Shown in pieces: positions 1-10,071 of a DNA stretch of 47,940 nt. Position 1 is the stretch's first letter, and each line of letters begins with the position of its first letter. The notes under the pieces are model-generated. The model saw nothing but the letters and a program-made list of their open reading frames with translations, searched no databases and was not told the DNA's origin. Position numbers and translations under genes: made by a program. Source of the stretch: Hadesarchaea archaeon. Lineage in GTDB: Archaea; Hadarchaeota; Hadarchaeia; Hadarchaeales; WYZ-LMO6. Location of the stretch: assembly GCA_029259185.1 (NCBI GenBank), contig JAPDJF010000006.1, forward strand, positions 1-47,940. The letters are read 5' to 3'.

Positions 1-2
1 CC

Positions 3-641
3 ATCACAATGGTTGAGAAAAGGGAGGATATTCCTGAGTTCAAGGGTACCTTAGGAGACTGGGTCGCGTTGGGATCCATAGAAGGGACACGGGAATTCGT
101 GAAGTATGCGCGCTCAGTAGTTGAAAAGGAAATACAGAATCACTGGGATAACATCGATGAGGGGAGAGAAGTGGTTTTGATGTCAAAGATGCTAAGAGAT
201 GAACTCAAAGCAGCCCGGAGGATATTCAGGTGGTTCAGGCTCGGGAATTATTACGCGTTGGCTTGGTGGGGACCGTTCAAGAGATTCCCCGACTACTACT
301 ACACGGCGTTGAAGATATGGCAAGATCTAGGGATAACGGAGGAACTCTCCATAGTTGGGATACCCGCGTATCCCTACTGTGGGCAACTATGTTATTACGA
401 GTTTGATAGCTACTGGGACTCAACCGATGAAAAGAACACGGAGAGGATAAAGGAGTTCACGAAGATAATGTACGACAAGATGCTGGACTTGGGGATCTAC
501 TGTTGGTTCAGACCCTACCCTGGAGTGTACGAAAGCACCATCCCGCGCTTGAAGGGATGTATGGGAGATTTGTGGTTAAAGATAAAGAGACTCCTCGACC
601 CGAACAACATAATGAATCCAGGCAAAGTATTTCCGGAATGA
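3..641 (+). CDS. FAD-linked oxidase (GlcD/vanillyl-alcohol-oxidase-like), C-terminal part, truncated by left window edge
   Basis: Frame open to the window edge; C-terminal ...GIYCWFRPYPGVYES...LLDPNNIMNPGKVFPE closely parallels the C-terminus of the full-length paralogue at 25024-26475 (GIYGWFRPFPGV...LIDPNNIMNPGK). Confidence 0.8.
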   Translation: MTMVEKREDIPEFKGTLGDWVALGSIEGTREFVKYARSVVEKEIQNHWDNIDEGREVVLMSKMLRDELKAARRIFRWFRLGNYYALAWWGPFKRFPDYYYTALKIWQDLGITEELSIVGIPAYPYCGQLCYYEFDSYWDSTDEKNTERIKEFTKIMYDKMLDLGIYCWFRPYPGVYESTIPRLKGCMGDLWLKIKRLLDPNNIMNPGKVFPE

Positions 642-667
642 AGCGAGTTTTTCCATGATCTACAGGG

Positions 668-1711
668 TTGGGAAAGATGGGCGAGTCGGACAAGCTGATG
701 ACAGCTAAGGAGGCTATTAAAAAGTTCGTGAAAGATGGGTGCAGCATTACGCTTGCGAATTTCGCCACCTCCGAACCCTTTGCCTTAACCCATGAAGTAA
801 TAAGACAACAGAAGCGAAATCTCTATCTCATAAAATCCTCAAGTTTTATGGCCTCAGACCAACTTCTGGCCGCTGGATGTTTGAGGAAGATACTAACATC
901 TTGGCATCTCCGTATGTCCCCTACCTCGTACTACTCACCCATAGACAAGTTATTGAAGGAGAAAAAAATCGAAATAGAAGATTACAGCAACTGGACGGTG
1001 GCCGCGAGGACATTGGCGGGTGCATGGGGGCTTCCTTTTTTCCCCGTCAAGGGTAACTCCTTGTTAGTATCCGATATAGGTAAGATCAGGAGTTTTGAGG
1101 GTGAGAATAAGCTCAAAGTGATAGAGAATCCTTTCAACCCTGGTGAAAAGGTCGTTTTGGTTCCACCCGTGAACCCAGATGTGGCACTGATTCATGCTCA
1201 ACGTGCGGATGAAAACGGGAACGTTCAGCTTTGGGGTCCTCTGGGGGATACGGTATATGCGGCACTGGCGAGTAAAGTGATTATCGCCAGCGTGGAGGAG
1301 ATAGTGGACGAGGAGACGGTGAGGAGGTCTCCATTTCTCACGGTCATTCCTGAGTTCAGAGTGAACGCACTTGTCCACGAGGAGTGGGGTGCCCACCCGA
1401 TGGAGTGCTTAGGATATTACGATATGGATGAGCCATTCTTGGTTCAGTGGTACGCCCTTCTCACGAGGAAAATGATGGAGAGTTGGATGGATGAGTGGAT
1501 ATTCAGTGTGGAGAATAGGACCGAGTATATCGAGCATTACATTGAGCGGTTCGGGATAGAGAAACTTAACAAGTTGAGGGCCAAGAAGTACATGTCGGCT
1601 CCCGTTAACTTGGGATCGACGTTCGAAAGGGACATGGAAAAGTGGGGTATCGGTTGGGAGACGTTTGAACAGCCGATCTCTGAGATGGTGGAGTGGGAAG
1701 TGGAAGAATGA
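668..1711 (+). CDS. CoA-transferase subunit A (glutaconate CoA-transferase GctA-like, type I)
   Basis: 347 aa; MTAKEAIKKFVKDGCSITLANF..., ...NPDVALIHAQRADENGNVQLWG... typical of type I CoA-transferase alpha subunits; followed by the beta subunit with overlapping ends. Confidence 0.85.
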   Translation: MGKMGESDKLMTAKEAIKKFVKDGCSITLANFATSEPFALTHEVIRQQKRNLYLIKSSSFMASDQLLAAGCLRKILTSWHLRMSPTSYYSPIDKLLKEKKIEIEDYSNWTVAARTLAGAWGLPFFPVKGNSLLVSDIGKIRSFEGENKLKVIENPFNPGEKVVLVPPVNPDVALIHAQRADENGNVQLWGPLGDTVYAALASKVIIASVEEIVDEETVRRSPFLTVIPEFRVNALVHEEWGAHPMECLGYYDMDEPFLVQWYALLTRKMMESWMDEWIFSVENRTEYIEHYIERFGIEKLNKLRAKKYMSAPVNLGSTFERDMEKWGIGWETFEQPISEMVEWEVEE

Positions 1712-2649
1712 AAAAAATCAGAATAACCCCTCTTGAGATGCTTGCATATTCACTGGCTAGAGAATTGCGAGACAACGAAATAGCATTCGTTGGACAAGGG
1801 CATCCGATCGTAGCTGCTTGTTTGGCCAAGAAGTTCTTTGCCCCTAACTTAAAGATTCTGATGGAGGGGGGGATGTACGGCACCGAACCCTACAGACCAA
1901 ACTGGCACATAGCGGACTTGACGGCTTCGAGAGGCGCCCGATGGCTGACCGATTTCGCGGGGGTGTTTCTTGCCACCCTCTCGCGGGGGTTTGTCGATGT
2001 GGGCATCCTCGGAGCTTCTCAGCTCGATAAGTATGGGAACATAAACACCACCGTAGTCGGAGATTACTTCCAGCCAACCCTCCGTTTACCCGGGAGCGGG
2101 GGGGCTCACGAGGTGGGCGCTTTCTCGAAAAGGCTCTTGATCACGATAGCTGGAGGAAGATTCGTGAATAAGCTCGATTACATGACCACTCCGGGCTGGC
2201 TTGAGGGCGGGGACTCGAGGGAGCGGGCCGGCCTTCCGGGTGGGCCTGCAGCCGTGATAACTAAAAAAGCGATCTTCAGGTTTGATCCAGAAACTAAGGA
2301 GATGTATCTCGATGCTCGTTATCCTTGGGTTTCGGTGGAAGAAATAAAAAAAGACATCCCTTGGGACCTCAAGCTGGCTCCAGATGGGGTTAAAGTCGCC
2401 CCCTTGCCCACCGATGAGCAACTTCGCTTCATGAGGGAGTTCTCTCCCCTCACCGCGCTGAGGAGAGATTACTACATCATGGAGAAGATCACGGAGAAGC
2501 ACTGGATGTTAGAGCCTTCAGATGAACCCCTCATAACGAGGATAATAGAAATAAGGGATGAGGATAGAGAAGCCATCAAGAAGAGGATTCAACTAAAGCG
2601 AGTCGCCCGTGGTAGTTTCTTCAAGAAGGAAATCGAGAGATGGAAGTAA
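1708..2649 (+). CDS. CoA-transferase subunit B (GctB-like)
   Basis: MKKIRITPLEMLAYSLARELRDNEIAFVGQGHPIVAACLAKK...; ...FVDVGILGASQLDKYGNINTT...GSGGAHEVGAFSKR typical of CoA-transferase beta; start ATG at 1708 overlaps the subunit A stop. Confidence 0.85.
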   Translation: MKKIRITPLEMLAYSLARELRDNEIAFVGQGHPIVAACLAKKFFAPNLKILMEGGMYGTEPYRPNWHIADLTASRGARWLTDFAGVFLATLSRGFVDVGILGASQLDKYGNINTTVVGDYFQPTLRLPGSGGAHEVGAFSKRLLITIAGGRFVNKLDYMTTPGWLEGGDSRERAGLPGGPAAVITKKAIFRFDPETKEMYLDARYPWVSVEEIKKDIPWDLKLAPDGVKVAPLPTDEQLRFMREFSPLTALRRDYYIMEKITEKHWMLEPSDEPLITRIIEIRDEDREAIKKRIQLKRVARGSFFKKEIERWK

Positions 2650-2913
2650 TTGTGCCAAGCGCTTCGCCGACCTTTAAACGGAACCTAACGTGGAGGGTAC
2701 CAATCACTGAGTTATGACTAAGCTAACCAGCGCGATCAGAGGTGTTCCACTATCATTTCCAAGGTCTTTTCAAGCTCTGTGGTCAGAAACTGAGGATCGG
2801 GTACCAGAACGCAAGTCAGCGATCAATCCGAGTGTCCTGATTGTACCTGAAGTTAAACCAAAGCAAAAATCCTATCTTAGCGGGTGTCTTTGGGGGCTTT
2901 CGTCGTTTGTCGA

Positions 2914-4785
2914 TTACGTGACCCGAGTTCTGACCAACTCTTCTAGACCCAATTCTTTAACCTTCTCTTTAGTCGGTACTCCATTTTCATCCCATCCGAC
3001 CATCCGGTAGTACTCATCCAACATCTCATCAAAAGTTTTGCGATCGATCACTTGACCTTGGGAGAAGCCATTAGGTAATTTCTCGGTAAAGAACCGTTCT
3101 GGAAGGGTGTCGTCTTTCCTGCTTATCCCAGCTTCCACGTTATACATTCGTTGCAGCGTCCAGATGCGTTCGCCTATGCGATCCATTTCTGGAGCATCGA
3201 TCTCCCACCCCGTGACCGCCGAGAGAATCGAAGCCATCAACTCTGGGGTGAAAACAATTCCTGCAAAGAATTTGCATAGCACGGAGGACTCCACAACTGT
3301 GTACCGTCGTTCTAGGGCGACTTCGGCTTTTACTTTTTCCAAATCCAGCACTTGCGGATCGAGAGGGGAGTCCACTGGATACATCCAAGTCATCGTGCCC
3401 ATATCTAGGTAGAGCATACCTGTGGTTATGTGGCATCCTCCTCTGTTCCCGACGGCGTAGGTTAGGGCCATTCCCTTCATCCCCCTAGGTTCATACCCAG
3501 CGTATTCCAGTCCTTTCGTTTGCATCGCGTACTTCTCCGCACCTCTCCCTATCCGCTGGGCGGCTATCCTCGATCCTTCTGCGAGTAAATCCCCAATCCC
3601 CTCCCTCTCCCCGATCTTCTTTACGAGTTCGATGATGGTTTCAGAATTTCCCCAGCTGAGGTCTAATCCGTCTGCATCTTCTCTTTTCAGTATTCCCTTC
3701 TCATAACATTCCATGGCAAAGGATATCACCCTCCCACATGTTATTCCATCCATTCCGTACTCGTTCACGAGTTGGTGGCAGATGGAGACGGTTTGCAAGT
3801 CAGGGTTCCCACATCCAGCCCCCAAGGTGTTTATGTGCTCGTATTCGGGGCCCCATACCACCATCCCCTTGTAGGGTCCAGATTTTATTCTGGATATCCT
3901 CCCACAAGCTATCAAACACCCAAAGCATCCACTCTTTTTGACCAACAAAGTTTTTGAGAGAGTCGGTCCGGAGAGCTTTTCCCACTCTGGGAAGAAACCG
4001 CTTTGGAAGTTTCGAGTTGGGAAAGCTGCTATCCCGCTTGTGAACGAAGTTACCGCGGCAGTTCCGTAGAGGGTAAGGGATCTCGCAAACGGTTCGGATT
4101 TCCATATCCTGTATATCTCATCCATGAGTTGGACTACCCTATCAAAATCAGCAACCTCCACATCGCGTGTTCCTCTCACGGCAATCGCTTTCAATCGTTT
4201 GTGACCCATCACTGCCCCGGCCCCACATCTTCCTGCCGCTCGCCCCTCATCGTTGATGATTGACGCGAACCTGACAAGTTTTTCACCCGCACGGCCGATT
4301 GCGGCAACTCTTATTTCTTCATCTCCGAGTTCCTTTCTTATGCGGGATTGGGTCTCACTCGTGCTTGTTCCCCAAATATTTTTGGCCGATCGTAATTCCA
4401 CGAAATCATCGTCTATCCAGAGATAAACAGGTCTTGGTGAAATACCCTCAACGATTAGTCCATCGTACCCAGCGAACTTGAGTTCCGGGCCCCAGTGTCC
4501 CGCCGAGCTGGACCAACCTAGGATGGAGGTTAAGGGGGACTTGAATACCACCACGTATCTGCCCGTGGGTATCCGAGTACCTGTTACCGGTCCTGTAAAA
4601 AAGAGGAGTTTGTTCTCCTCTCCCAGCGGATTGGTCTTGGGGGGTACCTCTTTATAGAGTATGCAACTAGCGAGACCAACCCCGCCCAGAAATTTCTTGG
4701 CGAGCCTCATGTCAAGATTTTCGATCGTGATCCTATCCTCGGTGAGGTTTATCCTTAAGATCTTTCCCATATATCCTCTTCCCAT
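2914..4785 (-). CDS. Aldehyde ferredoxin oxidoreductase (tungstopterin AOR family)
   Basis: 623 aa; MGKILRINLTEDRITIENLDMRLAKKFLGGVGLASCILYKE, GRYVVVFKSPLTSILGWSSSAGHWGPELKFAGYDGLIVEG, GCFGCLIACGR, YAVGNRGGCHIT are AOR family hallmarks. Confidence 0.93.
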   Translation of the reverse strand: MGRGYMGKILRINLTEDRITIENLDMRLAKKFLGGVGLASCILYKEVPPKTNPLGEENKLLFFTGPVTGTRIPTGRYVVVFKSPLTSILGWSSSAGHWGPELKFAGYDGLIVEGISPRPVYLWIDDDFVELRSAKNIWGTSTSETQSRIRKELGDEEIRVAAIGRAGEKLVRFASIINDEGRAAGRCGAGAVMGHKRLKAIAVRGTRDVEVADFDRVVQLMDEIYRIWKSEPFARSLTLYGTAAVTSFTSGIAAFPTRNFQSGFFPEWEKLSGPTLSKTLLVKKSGCFGCLIACGRISRIKSGPYKGMVVWGPEYEHINTLGAGCGNPDLQTVSICHQLVNEYGMDGITCGRVISFAMECYEKGILKREDADGLDLSWGNSETIIELVKKIGEREGIGDLLAEGSRIAAQRIGRGAEKYAMQTKGLEYAGYEPRGMKGMALTYAVGNRGGCHITTGMLYLDMGTMTWMYPVDSPLDPQVLDLEKVKAEVALERRYTVVESSVLCKFFAGIVFTPELMASILSAVTGWEIDAPEMDRIGERIWTLQRMYNVEAGISRKDDTLPERFFTEKLPNGFSQGQVIDRKTFDEMLDEYYRMVGWDENGVPTKEKVKELGLEELVRTRVT

Positions 4786-4788
4786 CTT

Positions 4789-5280
4789 TCACCCGCCTCC
4801 CAGGATCTCGCCGGCCAAGTTTTGTGCCGATATCAATTTTTGGGCTGCGAGGATCCTATTTTTTCCGCCGACTTGTTCTAATGTAGCGAGTTCAATCGCT
4901 CCAGTTGGGCAGGCTTTGGCACATTCAGGTTCGCCATCGCACAGGTCACATATCCGGACGGTATTTTCTTCCCGATCGAGCACTATCGCCCCAAAAGGAC
5001 AAGCGTTGAAACACCAAGTACATCCTATGCATTTCTCTTTATCGATTCTTATTCTGCCAGTTTCGTCGACCTCCAGTGCCCTTTCCGGACACGAAGTAAC
5101 ACATGGGGGCTTTTCGCAGAATTGACAGTTTATGGGCACGTAGAAGTAAGGGGAAACCAAAACGACCCTTATCAAGGATTTTTTAGGATTGTAGACCTTT
5201 TTCTTGGATTCCACACAGGCCAATTCACACGCTCTACATCCAGTACATTTATCCAAATCGATTTTCAAGTACTGGCGCAT
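4789..5280 (-). CDS. 4Fe-4S ferredoxin-type electron carrier (AOR-associated, HycB/DMSO-reductase B-like)
   Basis: 163 aa with several cysteine clusters: CTGCRACELAC, CQFCEKPPCVTSCP, CIGCTWCFNACP, CDLCDGEPECAKACP; directly upstream of the AOR on the same strand. Confidence 0.9.
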   Translation of the reverse strand: MRQYLKIDLDKCTGCRACELACVESKKKVYNPKKSLIRVVLVSPYFYVPINCQFCEKPPCVTSCPERALEVDETGRIRIDKEKCIGCTWCFNACPFGAIVLDREENTVRICDLCDGEPECAKACPTGAIELATLEQVGGKNRILAAQKLISAQNLAGEILGGG

Positions 5281-5339
5281 AGCTATATAGTTTTATCTTG
5301 ACGGATTTAATCCTATCGACAAAATCGGTACTTTAGATC

Positions 5340-7079
5340 TTAGAATTCTGTAAAGGGGAATCCAGCACCAGCGATTCTTATGAAGTTTTCTATTACTTCG
5401 CTCGGATCTCCGGACTGAATTATCATTCCCTCTTTCATGAGTATAACCCTGTGGGCGATTTCTCTCACGAAGTCCAAGTGATGGCTAACGATGACCATCG
5501 TTAGCCCCAACTCCCTATTTATCAGTTTCAGCACGTTTGCTATGGCGCGGAGGGTTACTGGGTCGAGATCTCCAAACGGTTCATCGAGGAACAAGACCTT
5601 CGGTCGGGAGAGGAGCTCCAGCGCTATGGCGAGCCTTATCCTTTCCCCCCAAGAGAGTTCATACGTTTTTCTCTCGAGCGTGTTGGATGGGAGTTTACAC
5701 AGGTTCAAGGTTGGTTCTATCGTCTTGGAGATGGCCTCCCAAGGGGCGAGGGGGAACAGCTCCTTCATGACCTCCCGATCGAGACCTAAGGTCTCAAGTC
5801 GGGGCCCTATTTCTTTCTCCGGATAGTCCGCTAGCCTGTAGAGAGCGTCCACCACTTCTTCTCTCAGTCCTAGCTCCCTCGCCCTAACCCTAGCTGTGGC
5901 TAGGACCCTCTCACCTTTCAACCCGACTCTTGCCATAGCCAATTCTTTCACGGTGGCGTGATAGGGAAGATCCATTTCTTGGTGGATTCTGCCGATTGCC
6001 CGCCGCGCGGCCATCGCGCGGTAGCCCAGTTTTGTTATGTCTATCTCCCGCCTGTCTAACTTGTAGATCACCCTCCCCCCGTCCGGAAGTTCAAGTCCAG
6101 ACATGAGTCTCAAAAAAACAGTTTTCCCAACTCCGGAGGGTCCAATGATGGCCAGTATCTCCCCCTCCAGAACGTCGAAGTTTACTCCTTTGAGTTCAAA
6201 GGTTTCCTTAAGGACTTCGGCATGATATTTCTTTTTCAACTCTCTGACTTTGATTATCACCCGTTTGCGCTTGGTTGGGGGGGTGAGCGGGATGGGCGGA
6301 TCCATTTGAGACAGGAACGAGTCTATTACTTCCTCGGCTGATCCATCATTCAAGATCTTTTTTTCAAGCCAGAGTACTCTGTCCGATAGTGATTTCAGAA
6401 GGGAGGGGAGATGAGAGGCCACGATGATCGATACATCGAATTCCCTCCGAACGTTTTTGATCCAGTCTATAGCTTGGTACTTCGTGGCCGGGCATGTCAT
6501 GGTTACCGGTTCGTCGAGTAGTAGAACGGTTGGTCTTCTTGTTGCTATAGCAACTTGTCTTGCCAACACGAGCCTCTGTTTTTCTCCCCCGCTCAAAGTA
6601 TGGACCGGGTGGGTGGCTTTCTGGTCGAGGGAGACAGCCCGCAAGAGTTTTTCGCTCTCCTTTTTGAGTGCGTGATATTCGTTTGAGTCTTCAGGTGGTA
6701 GGGGGGCGGTTTCATCTCCCACCGCGAGGGCGTTAAGCCTCCTCATCAAGTTTTCCAGTACGGTCCCTTCCCAAAGCCCGAAGGAGCGCTGGAGGTGTAA
6801 GGCTGTGGCTTCTCGCAGTTTTCTCAGTTCGGTCTCAGGGGAATCGGGAGTTATCCGACTTCCGCTTAACCATATCTCTCCTTTCTCAAAAGGCTCCACC
6901 CCCCTTAACACTCGGATCAGAGTACTTTTTCCACCCCCACTTCTCCCGATGATACCGAGGATTTCTCTCCTATGGAGTTCAAACGATACTCCCTCAAGCA
7001 CCCGGATTTTTTCCCCAGTCTCCAAGGTGTAGCTCTTATGTAGATCCCTTATTTGGAGCACCACTTCTCCGCTTTTCAA
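5340..7079 (-). CDS. atwA: Methyl-coenzyme M reductase activation component A2-like protein (two ABC ATPase domains)
   Basis: Two Walker A motifs (GIIGRSGGGKST, AIIGPSGVGKTV), two signature motifs (LSGGEKQRL, LSWGERIRL) and Walker B segments, no TM segments; adjacent to methanogenesis-marker genes. TTG start at 7079 (LKSGEVVLQIRDLHKSY) chosen because the longer ORF overlaps the divergent gene at 7161. Confidence 0.85.
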   Translation of the reverse strand: MKSGEVVLQIRDLHKSYTLETGEKIRVLEGVSFELHRREILGIIGRSGGGKSTLIRVLRGVEPFEKGEIWLSGSRITPDSPETELRKLREATALHLQRSFGLWEGTVLENLMRRLNALAVGDETAPLPPEDSNEYHALKKESEKLLRAVSLDQKATHPVHTLSGGEKQRLVLARQVAIATRRPTVLLLDEPVTMTCPATKYQAIDWIKNVRREFDVSIIVASHLPSLLKSLSDRVLWLEKKILNDGSAEEVIDSFLSQMDPPIPLTPPTKRKRVIIKVRELKKKYHAEVLKETFELKGVNFDVLEGEILAIIGPSGVGKTVFLRLMSGLELPDGGRVIYKLDRREIDITKLGYRAMAARRAIGRIHQEMDLPYHATVKELAMARVGLKGERVLATARVRARELGLREEVVDALYRLADYPEKEIGPRLETLGLDREVMKELFPLAPWEAISKTIEPTLNLCKLPSNTLERKTYELSWGERIRLAIALELLSRPKVLFLDEPFGDLDPVTLRAIANVLKLINRELGLTMVIVSHHLDFVREIAHRVILMKEGMIIQSGDPSEVIENFIRIAGAGFPFTEF

Positions 7080-7160
7080 TCTGATCCCTTCAAGCCGTCT
7101 TTTTCTGAGATTTAGTACCGGTGGATGTAAAAGCCAATCTCCTTTAAATTTGATGGGAAC

Positions 7161-8513
7161 ATGAAGAGTGTTTTGATCGTTTCTCCGGATGTATACTCCT
7201 ATGGCGCGATGCTGGTTGGTGGGGTGCTGAGAGATCGGGGATACCGGGTCAGGATAGCTAGGGGTCTTCATCCGAGTGATGTGGAAAAAAGAGAAATCGT
7301 GGGGTTGAGCCTCGTTTCGGTTTCCCACTTGTTAGGAGCAAGAGGATTCGTGGAGGAAGTGAAGAGAAAGGAGGGGGTAAAAGTTGTGGTAGGCGGTCCT
7401 ATCACTCAGGCTCCAGAACTCGTTTTCGGGATCCTTCCCCGGGTCGACGCGGTGGTGATGGGTGAAGGGGAAGACACTGCTCCTGAGTTGGTCAATGCTA
7501 TCGAATCCGGAGAGGAGTTAGAGACGGTAGAGGGGATAGCTTTCTTAGAGGATGGAACGGTTGTGAGGACGAGCCCCAGAGATCCCCCCGAGCTGGTTGG
7601 GAGGCCGCTTCCCGAAATTCCCTCCGATATAGGACACCAAGACATCAGAGGAGCCAATGTTTACGTAGAAACTCATCGAGGATGTTTGGGGAGTTGTGGG
7701 TTCTGTCAGGTCCCTTGTCTTTTTGGCCGCCACGTGCGCTCAAGACCCGTGGATGAGATCGTCGCAGAAGTCAAAGCCTTTAAGGCGAAGGGAGCACGTA
7801 GAATTTCCCTTTTCGGTGGTACTTCGAGTCAGTATGGATCAGACTCGCCTCCCCAAGAGGAAATGTTCGTGGAGATGTTAAGGAGAGTAAGCGAGGTGGT
7901 GGGGGCGAGAAATCTCTCCGTCCCTGACTTGAGAGTAGACGGAAATAGCGACGAAATCCTTGAATCCTTGAAAAGGTACACCATCGGATTCGTGATATTC
8001 GGGATAGAGTCAGGAAGTAACCGGATGTTGGTCAAAATGAGGAAGGGAATCACCGTCCAAAAGATCAGAGATGGGGTGGAGAGAGCGAAGGAAGCAGGGC
8101 TGGAGGTCGCAGGAGCGTTTATCGTGGGCTATCCGGGTGAAAGCGAGGAAGATTATCTCCAGACTAGGGAGTTGGTGGAAGAATTGATGCTTGATGACTA
8201 CACCATAAGCATAGCCGATCCGATCGTTGGAACTCCACTAGCCCAAGAAGTCATTTCCCTTCCCGAAGAGGAGATCCCGGTTTTCATGAAAGACGAAGGA
8301 AAAATTGGTTCCATCCATGGACTCTCAGTAGCAGAAGCGAGAGCTTTGGACCTGATGCTCACAGCTTCCTCGGCTAGGTCTAGACCTATCGTGGTTACGA
8401 ATGGGCTTTACGGGAGGTTCCTTGAAGAGGTGAAGAAGCAAGGTGAGGAGATACGGCAAAGTATAAAGATGTTAAAAAAGTTTTTGGGGAGGTGGAAGGT
8501 GAAAAGGTCCTAG
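7161..8513 (+). CDS. Cobalamin-binding/radical SAM protein (B12-rSAM architecture), methanogenesis-associated
   Basis: N-terminal B12-binding-like region (MKSVLIVSPDVYSYGAMLVGGVLRDRGYRVRIA...VVVGGPITQAPE), radical SAM Cx3Cx2C (RGCLGSCGFCQVP), FGIESGSNRML, GAFIVGYPGESEEDY. Confidence 0.88.
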   Translation: MKSVLIVSPDVYSYGAMLVGGVLRDRGYRVRIARGLHPSDVEKREIVGLSLVSVSHLLGARGFVEEVKRKEGVKVVVGGPITQAPELVFGILPRVDAVVMGEGEDTAPELVNAIESGEELETVEGIAFLEDGTVVRTSPRDPPELVGRPLPEIPSDIGHQDIRGANVYVETHRGCLGSCGFCQVPCLFGRHVRSRPVDEIVAEVKAFKAKGARRISLFGGTSSQYGSDSPPQEEMFVEMLRRVSEVVGARNLSVPDLRVDGNSDEILESLKRYTIGFVIFGIESGSNRMLVKMRKGITVQKIRDGVERAKEAGLEVAGAFIVGYPGESEEDYLQTRELVEELMLDDYTISIADPIVGTPLAQEVISLPEEEIPVFMKDEGKIGSIHGLSVAEARALDLMLTASSARSRPIVVTNGLYGRFLEEVKKQGEEIRQSIKMLKKFLGRWKVKRS

Positions 8514-8541
8514 AGTTTTTTAGGTAGGATGATATCAAAAT

Positions 8542-10071
8542 TTGATAATGGTTGGTGTCTTCGTTAATGGAGGGAGGGTAGAGGCCCCTACCGGAACATC
8601 CGTTCTCGATGTTTTGAGGATGATCGGAGCCCCTTATAGAGAGGGGTGTAAGGTAACAGTACTCAGAAGAGTCAAACTTCCCTCCCCTGCTTCTAGAGAT
8701 TACTCGATCGAGACTAACAAGGGAAAGATCGTGGTCAACGTGGAGGAGTCCTTCTTCCCATTATGGTTGAAGCACTTTCAACTCTTAGATGGAGTTGGTA
8801 TGGGATGGAGCACGGGAAATGTTGTAGCATTTGGCCCGGTGGACTTCAGCTCCCTCGGTCTTCGACCTGCGAGAGAAAAACTGAGGTTTGCAAGATTCGA
8901 TCTCTTTCTGAGTTTTGGAGGATTCGATCCCTCCCAAGCTTTTTTGGTTCTCAGCAAGGTCCCTCACGAGGGGATATATGGTGTTCCTGAGGAATACCCA
9001 ATCATCGGGAGAGTTGTAAGTGGTGGGCACCTCATAACCGAACTCGAGAAGGGGGATCGGATCCTCGCTGTCAAGCCCTTGATCACAGAAAAAAAAGAGT
9101 TGGTGACAGGAAAACTGGGAGATATCAAGGTGGAAGAGGGGATGGAAATCTACACATTCGTGGAGGTCGCTCTTAATTTGGAGGCACGTGTTTGTGCAGA
9201 GCATTTTCTAGGGGTAGTGAGGGAGGGGACTTTTAATGTCGATCGGGTGGCAACGAGCTTCATCTCGAGTGGGGCAGCGGTGGGAGTTGGTCTCCCCAGT
9301 GAAAACACGGTGTATAGGGCTAGAGGAACAGTAACGGTGAGAAACTCGGGCAACGGAGTTGGGGCTATCTACATTTACAGAAGGGACTCTCCTTTTGTGA
9401 CTTCTCACAGCGTAGTCGGCAAGGTGATTCGGGGTATCGAGATAGTGGATCACGCGGAATCTAGAGATCGTTTTTTGATAAAGACGATCCCGGAGAGGTT
9501 GATGGTGGTGGGGATGACTCAAGGAGAAGCGTCTGAATACTTGGCCCGATGGGGGATCAAGCACGTGAGAGTCAATGACGAAAGCGACGATGCGGTGGTC
9601 ATAGAGCAGAGACCAAAATTCACGATGGATGTGAAGGAACAAGGAGTGGCCGTGACGTTGGGGGTAGACCCAGAGTCAGTAGTTCAAATAGAACTATGGG
9701 AAGACGAAGCTCCTGTGAGTACCTCTCACTTCAAGTCGGTTGCTGAGATGACGATGTCGAACGTGGGAAAGCTCCAGGTCATAGCTACCACCGATGAGGT
9801 TTTACTGCTCTCGAGCACAAGTGCCAAAACGTTCAAGTCGATCCCGCCCGAAAATCCTCCATCAGTAGAAGTTGAGGAGGGATCGGTGGGGGTGACGAAT
9901 TCGTTCAGAAAGCTGACGGGTGTGATAGGAGTCAGACTGAAACCTAGCAAGTCCTACGGTCCCACGGGGGAGGCATTTGAGGGTACGAATCTTATAGGAA
10001 GAGTGGTGAAAGGGCTAGACTCTTTAAAGAACAGAAAAGTAGGTGATGTGATATACTTTATGAAGAGATGA
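8542..10071 (+). CDS. mmp3: Methanogenesis marker protein 3 (UPF0288 family)
   Basis: N-terminal small beta-grasp-like region VGVFVNGGRVEAPTGTSVLDVL...GCKVTVLRR plus C-terminal cyclophilin-like stretches (VVQIELWEDEAPVSTSHF); sits in the mmp6/5/15/17/7 cluster. TTG at 8542 or ATG at 8548. Confidence 0.85.
   Translation: MIMVGVFVNGGRVEAPTGTSVLDVLRMIGAPYREGCKVTVLRRVKLPSPASRDYSIETNKGKIVVNVEESFFPLWLKHFQLLDGVGMGWSTGNVVAFGPVDFSSLGLRPAREKLRFARFDLFLSFGGFDPSQAFLVLSKVPHEGIYGVPEEYPIIGRVVSGGHLITELEKGDRILAVKPLITEKKELVTGKLGDIKVEEGMEIYTFVEVALNLEARVCAEHFLGVVREGTFNVDRVATSFISSGAAVGVGLPSENTVYRARGTVTVRNSGNGVGAIYIYRRDSPFVTSHSVVGKVIRGIEIVDHAESRDRFLIKTIPERLMVVGMTQGEASEYLARWGIKHVRVNDESDDAVVIEQRPKFTMDVKEQGVAVTLGVDPESVVQIELWEDEAPVSTSHFKSVAEMTMSNVGKLQVIATTDEVLLLSSTSAKTFKSIPPENPPSVEVEEGSVGVTNSFRKLTGVIGVRLKPSKSYGPTGEAFEGTNLIGRVVKGLDSLKNRKVGDVIYFMKR

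Noticed and set aside
2650-2913. Intergenic gap between convergent GctB and AOR genes (including ORF 2714-3010)
   Set aside because: The ORF overlaps the AOR 3' end, has no recognisable domain, and no convincing repeat or RNA structure was seen.
3738-4481. Several short plus-strand ORFs opposite the AOR gene
   Set aside because: Antisense shadows of a confidently assigned AOR CDS.
7080-7328. N-terminal extension of the A2-like ORF (to 7328)
   Set aside because: Would overlap the divergent B12-rSAM gene (start 7161); the homologous domain begins at about the TTG at 7079.
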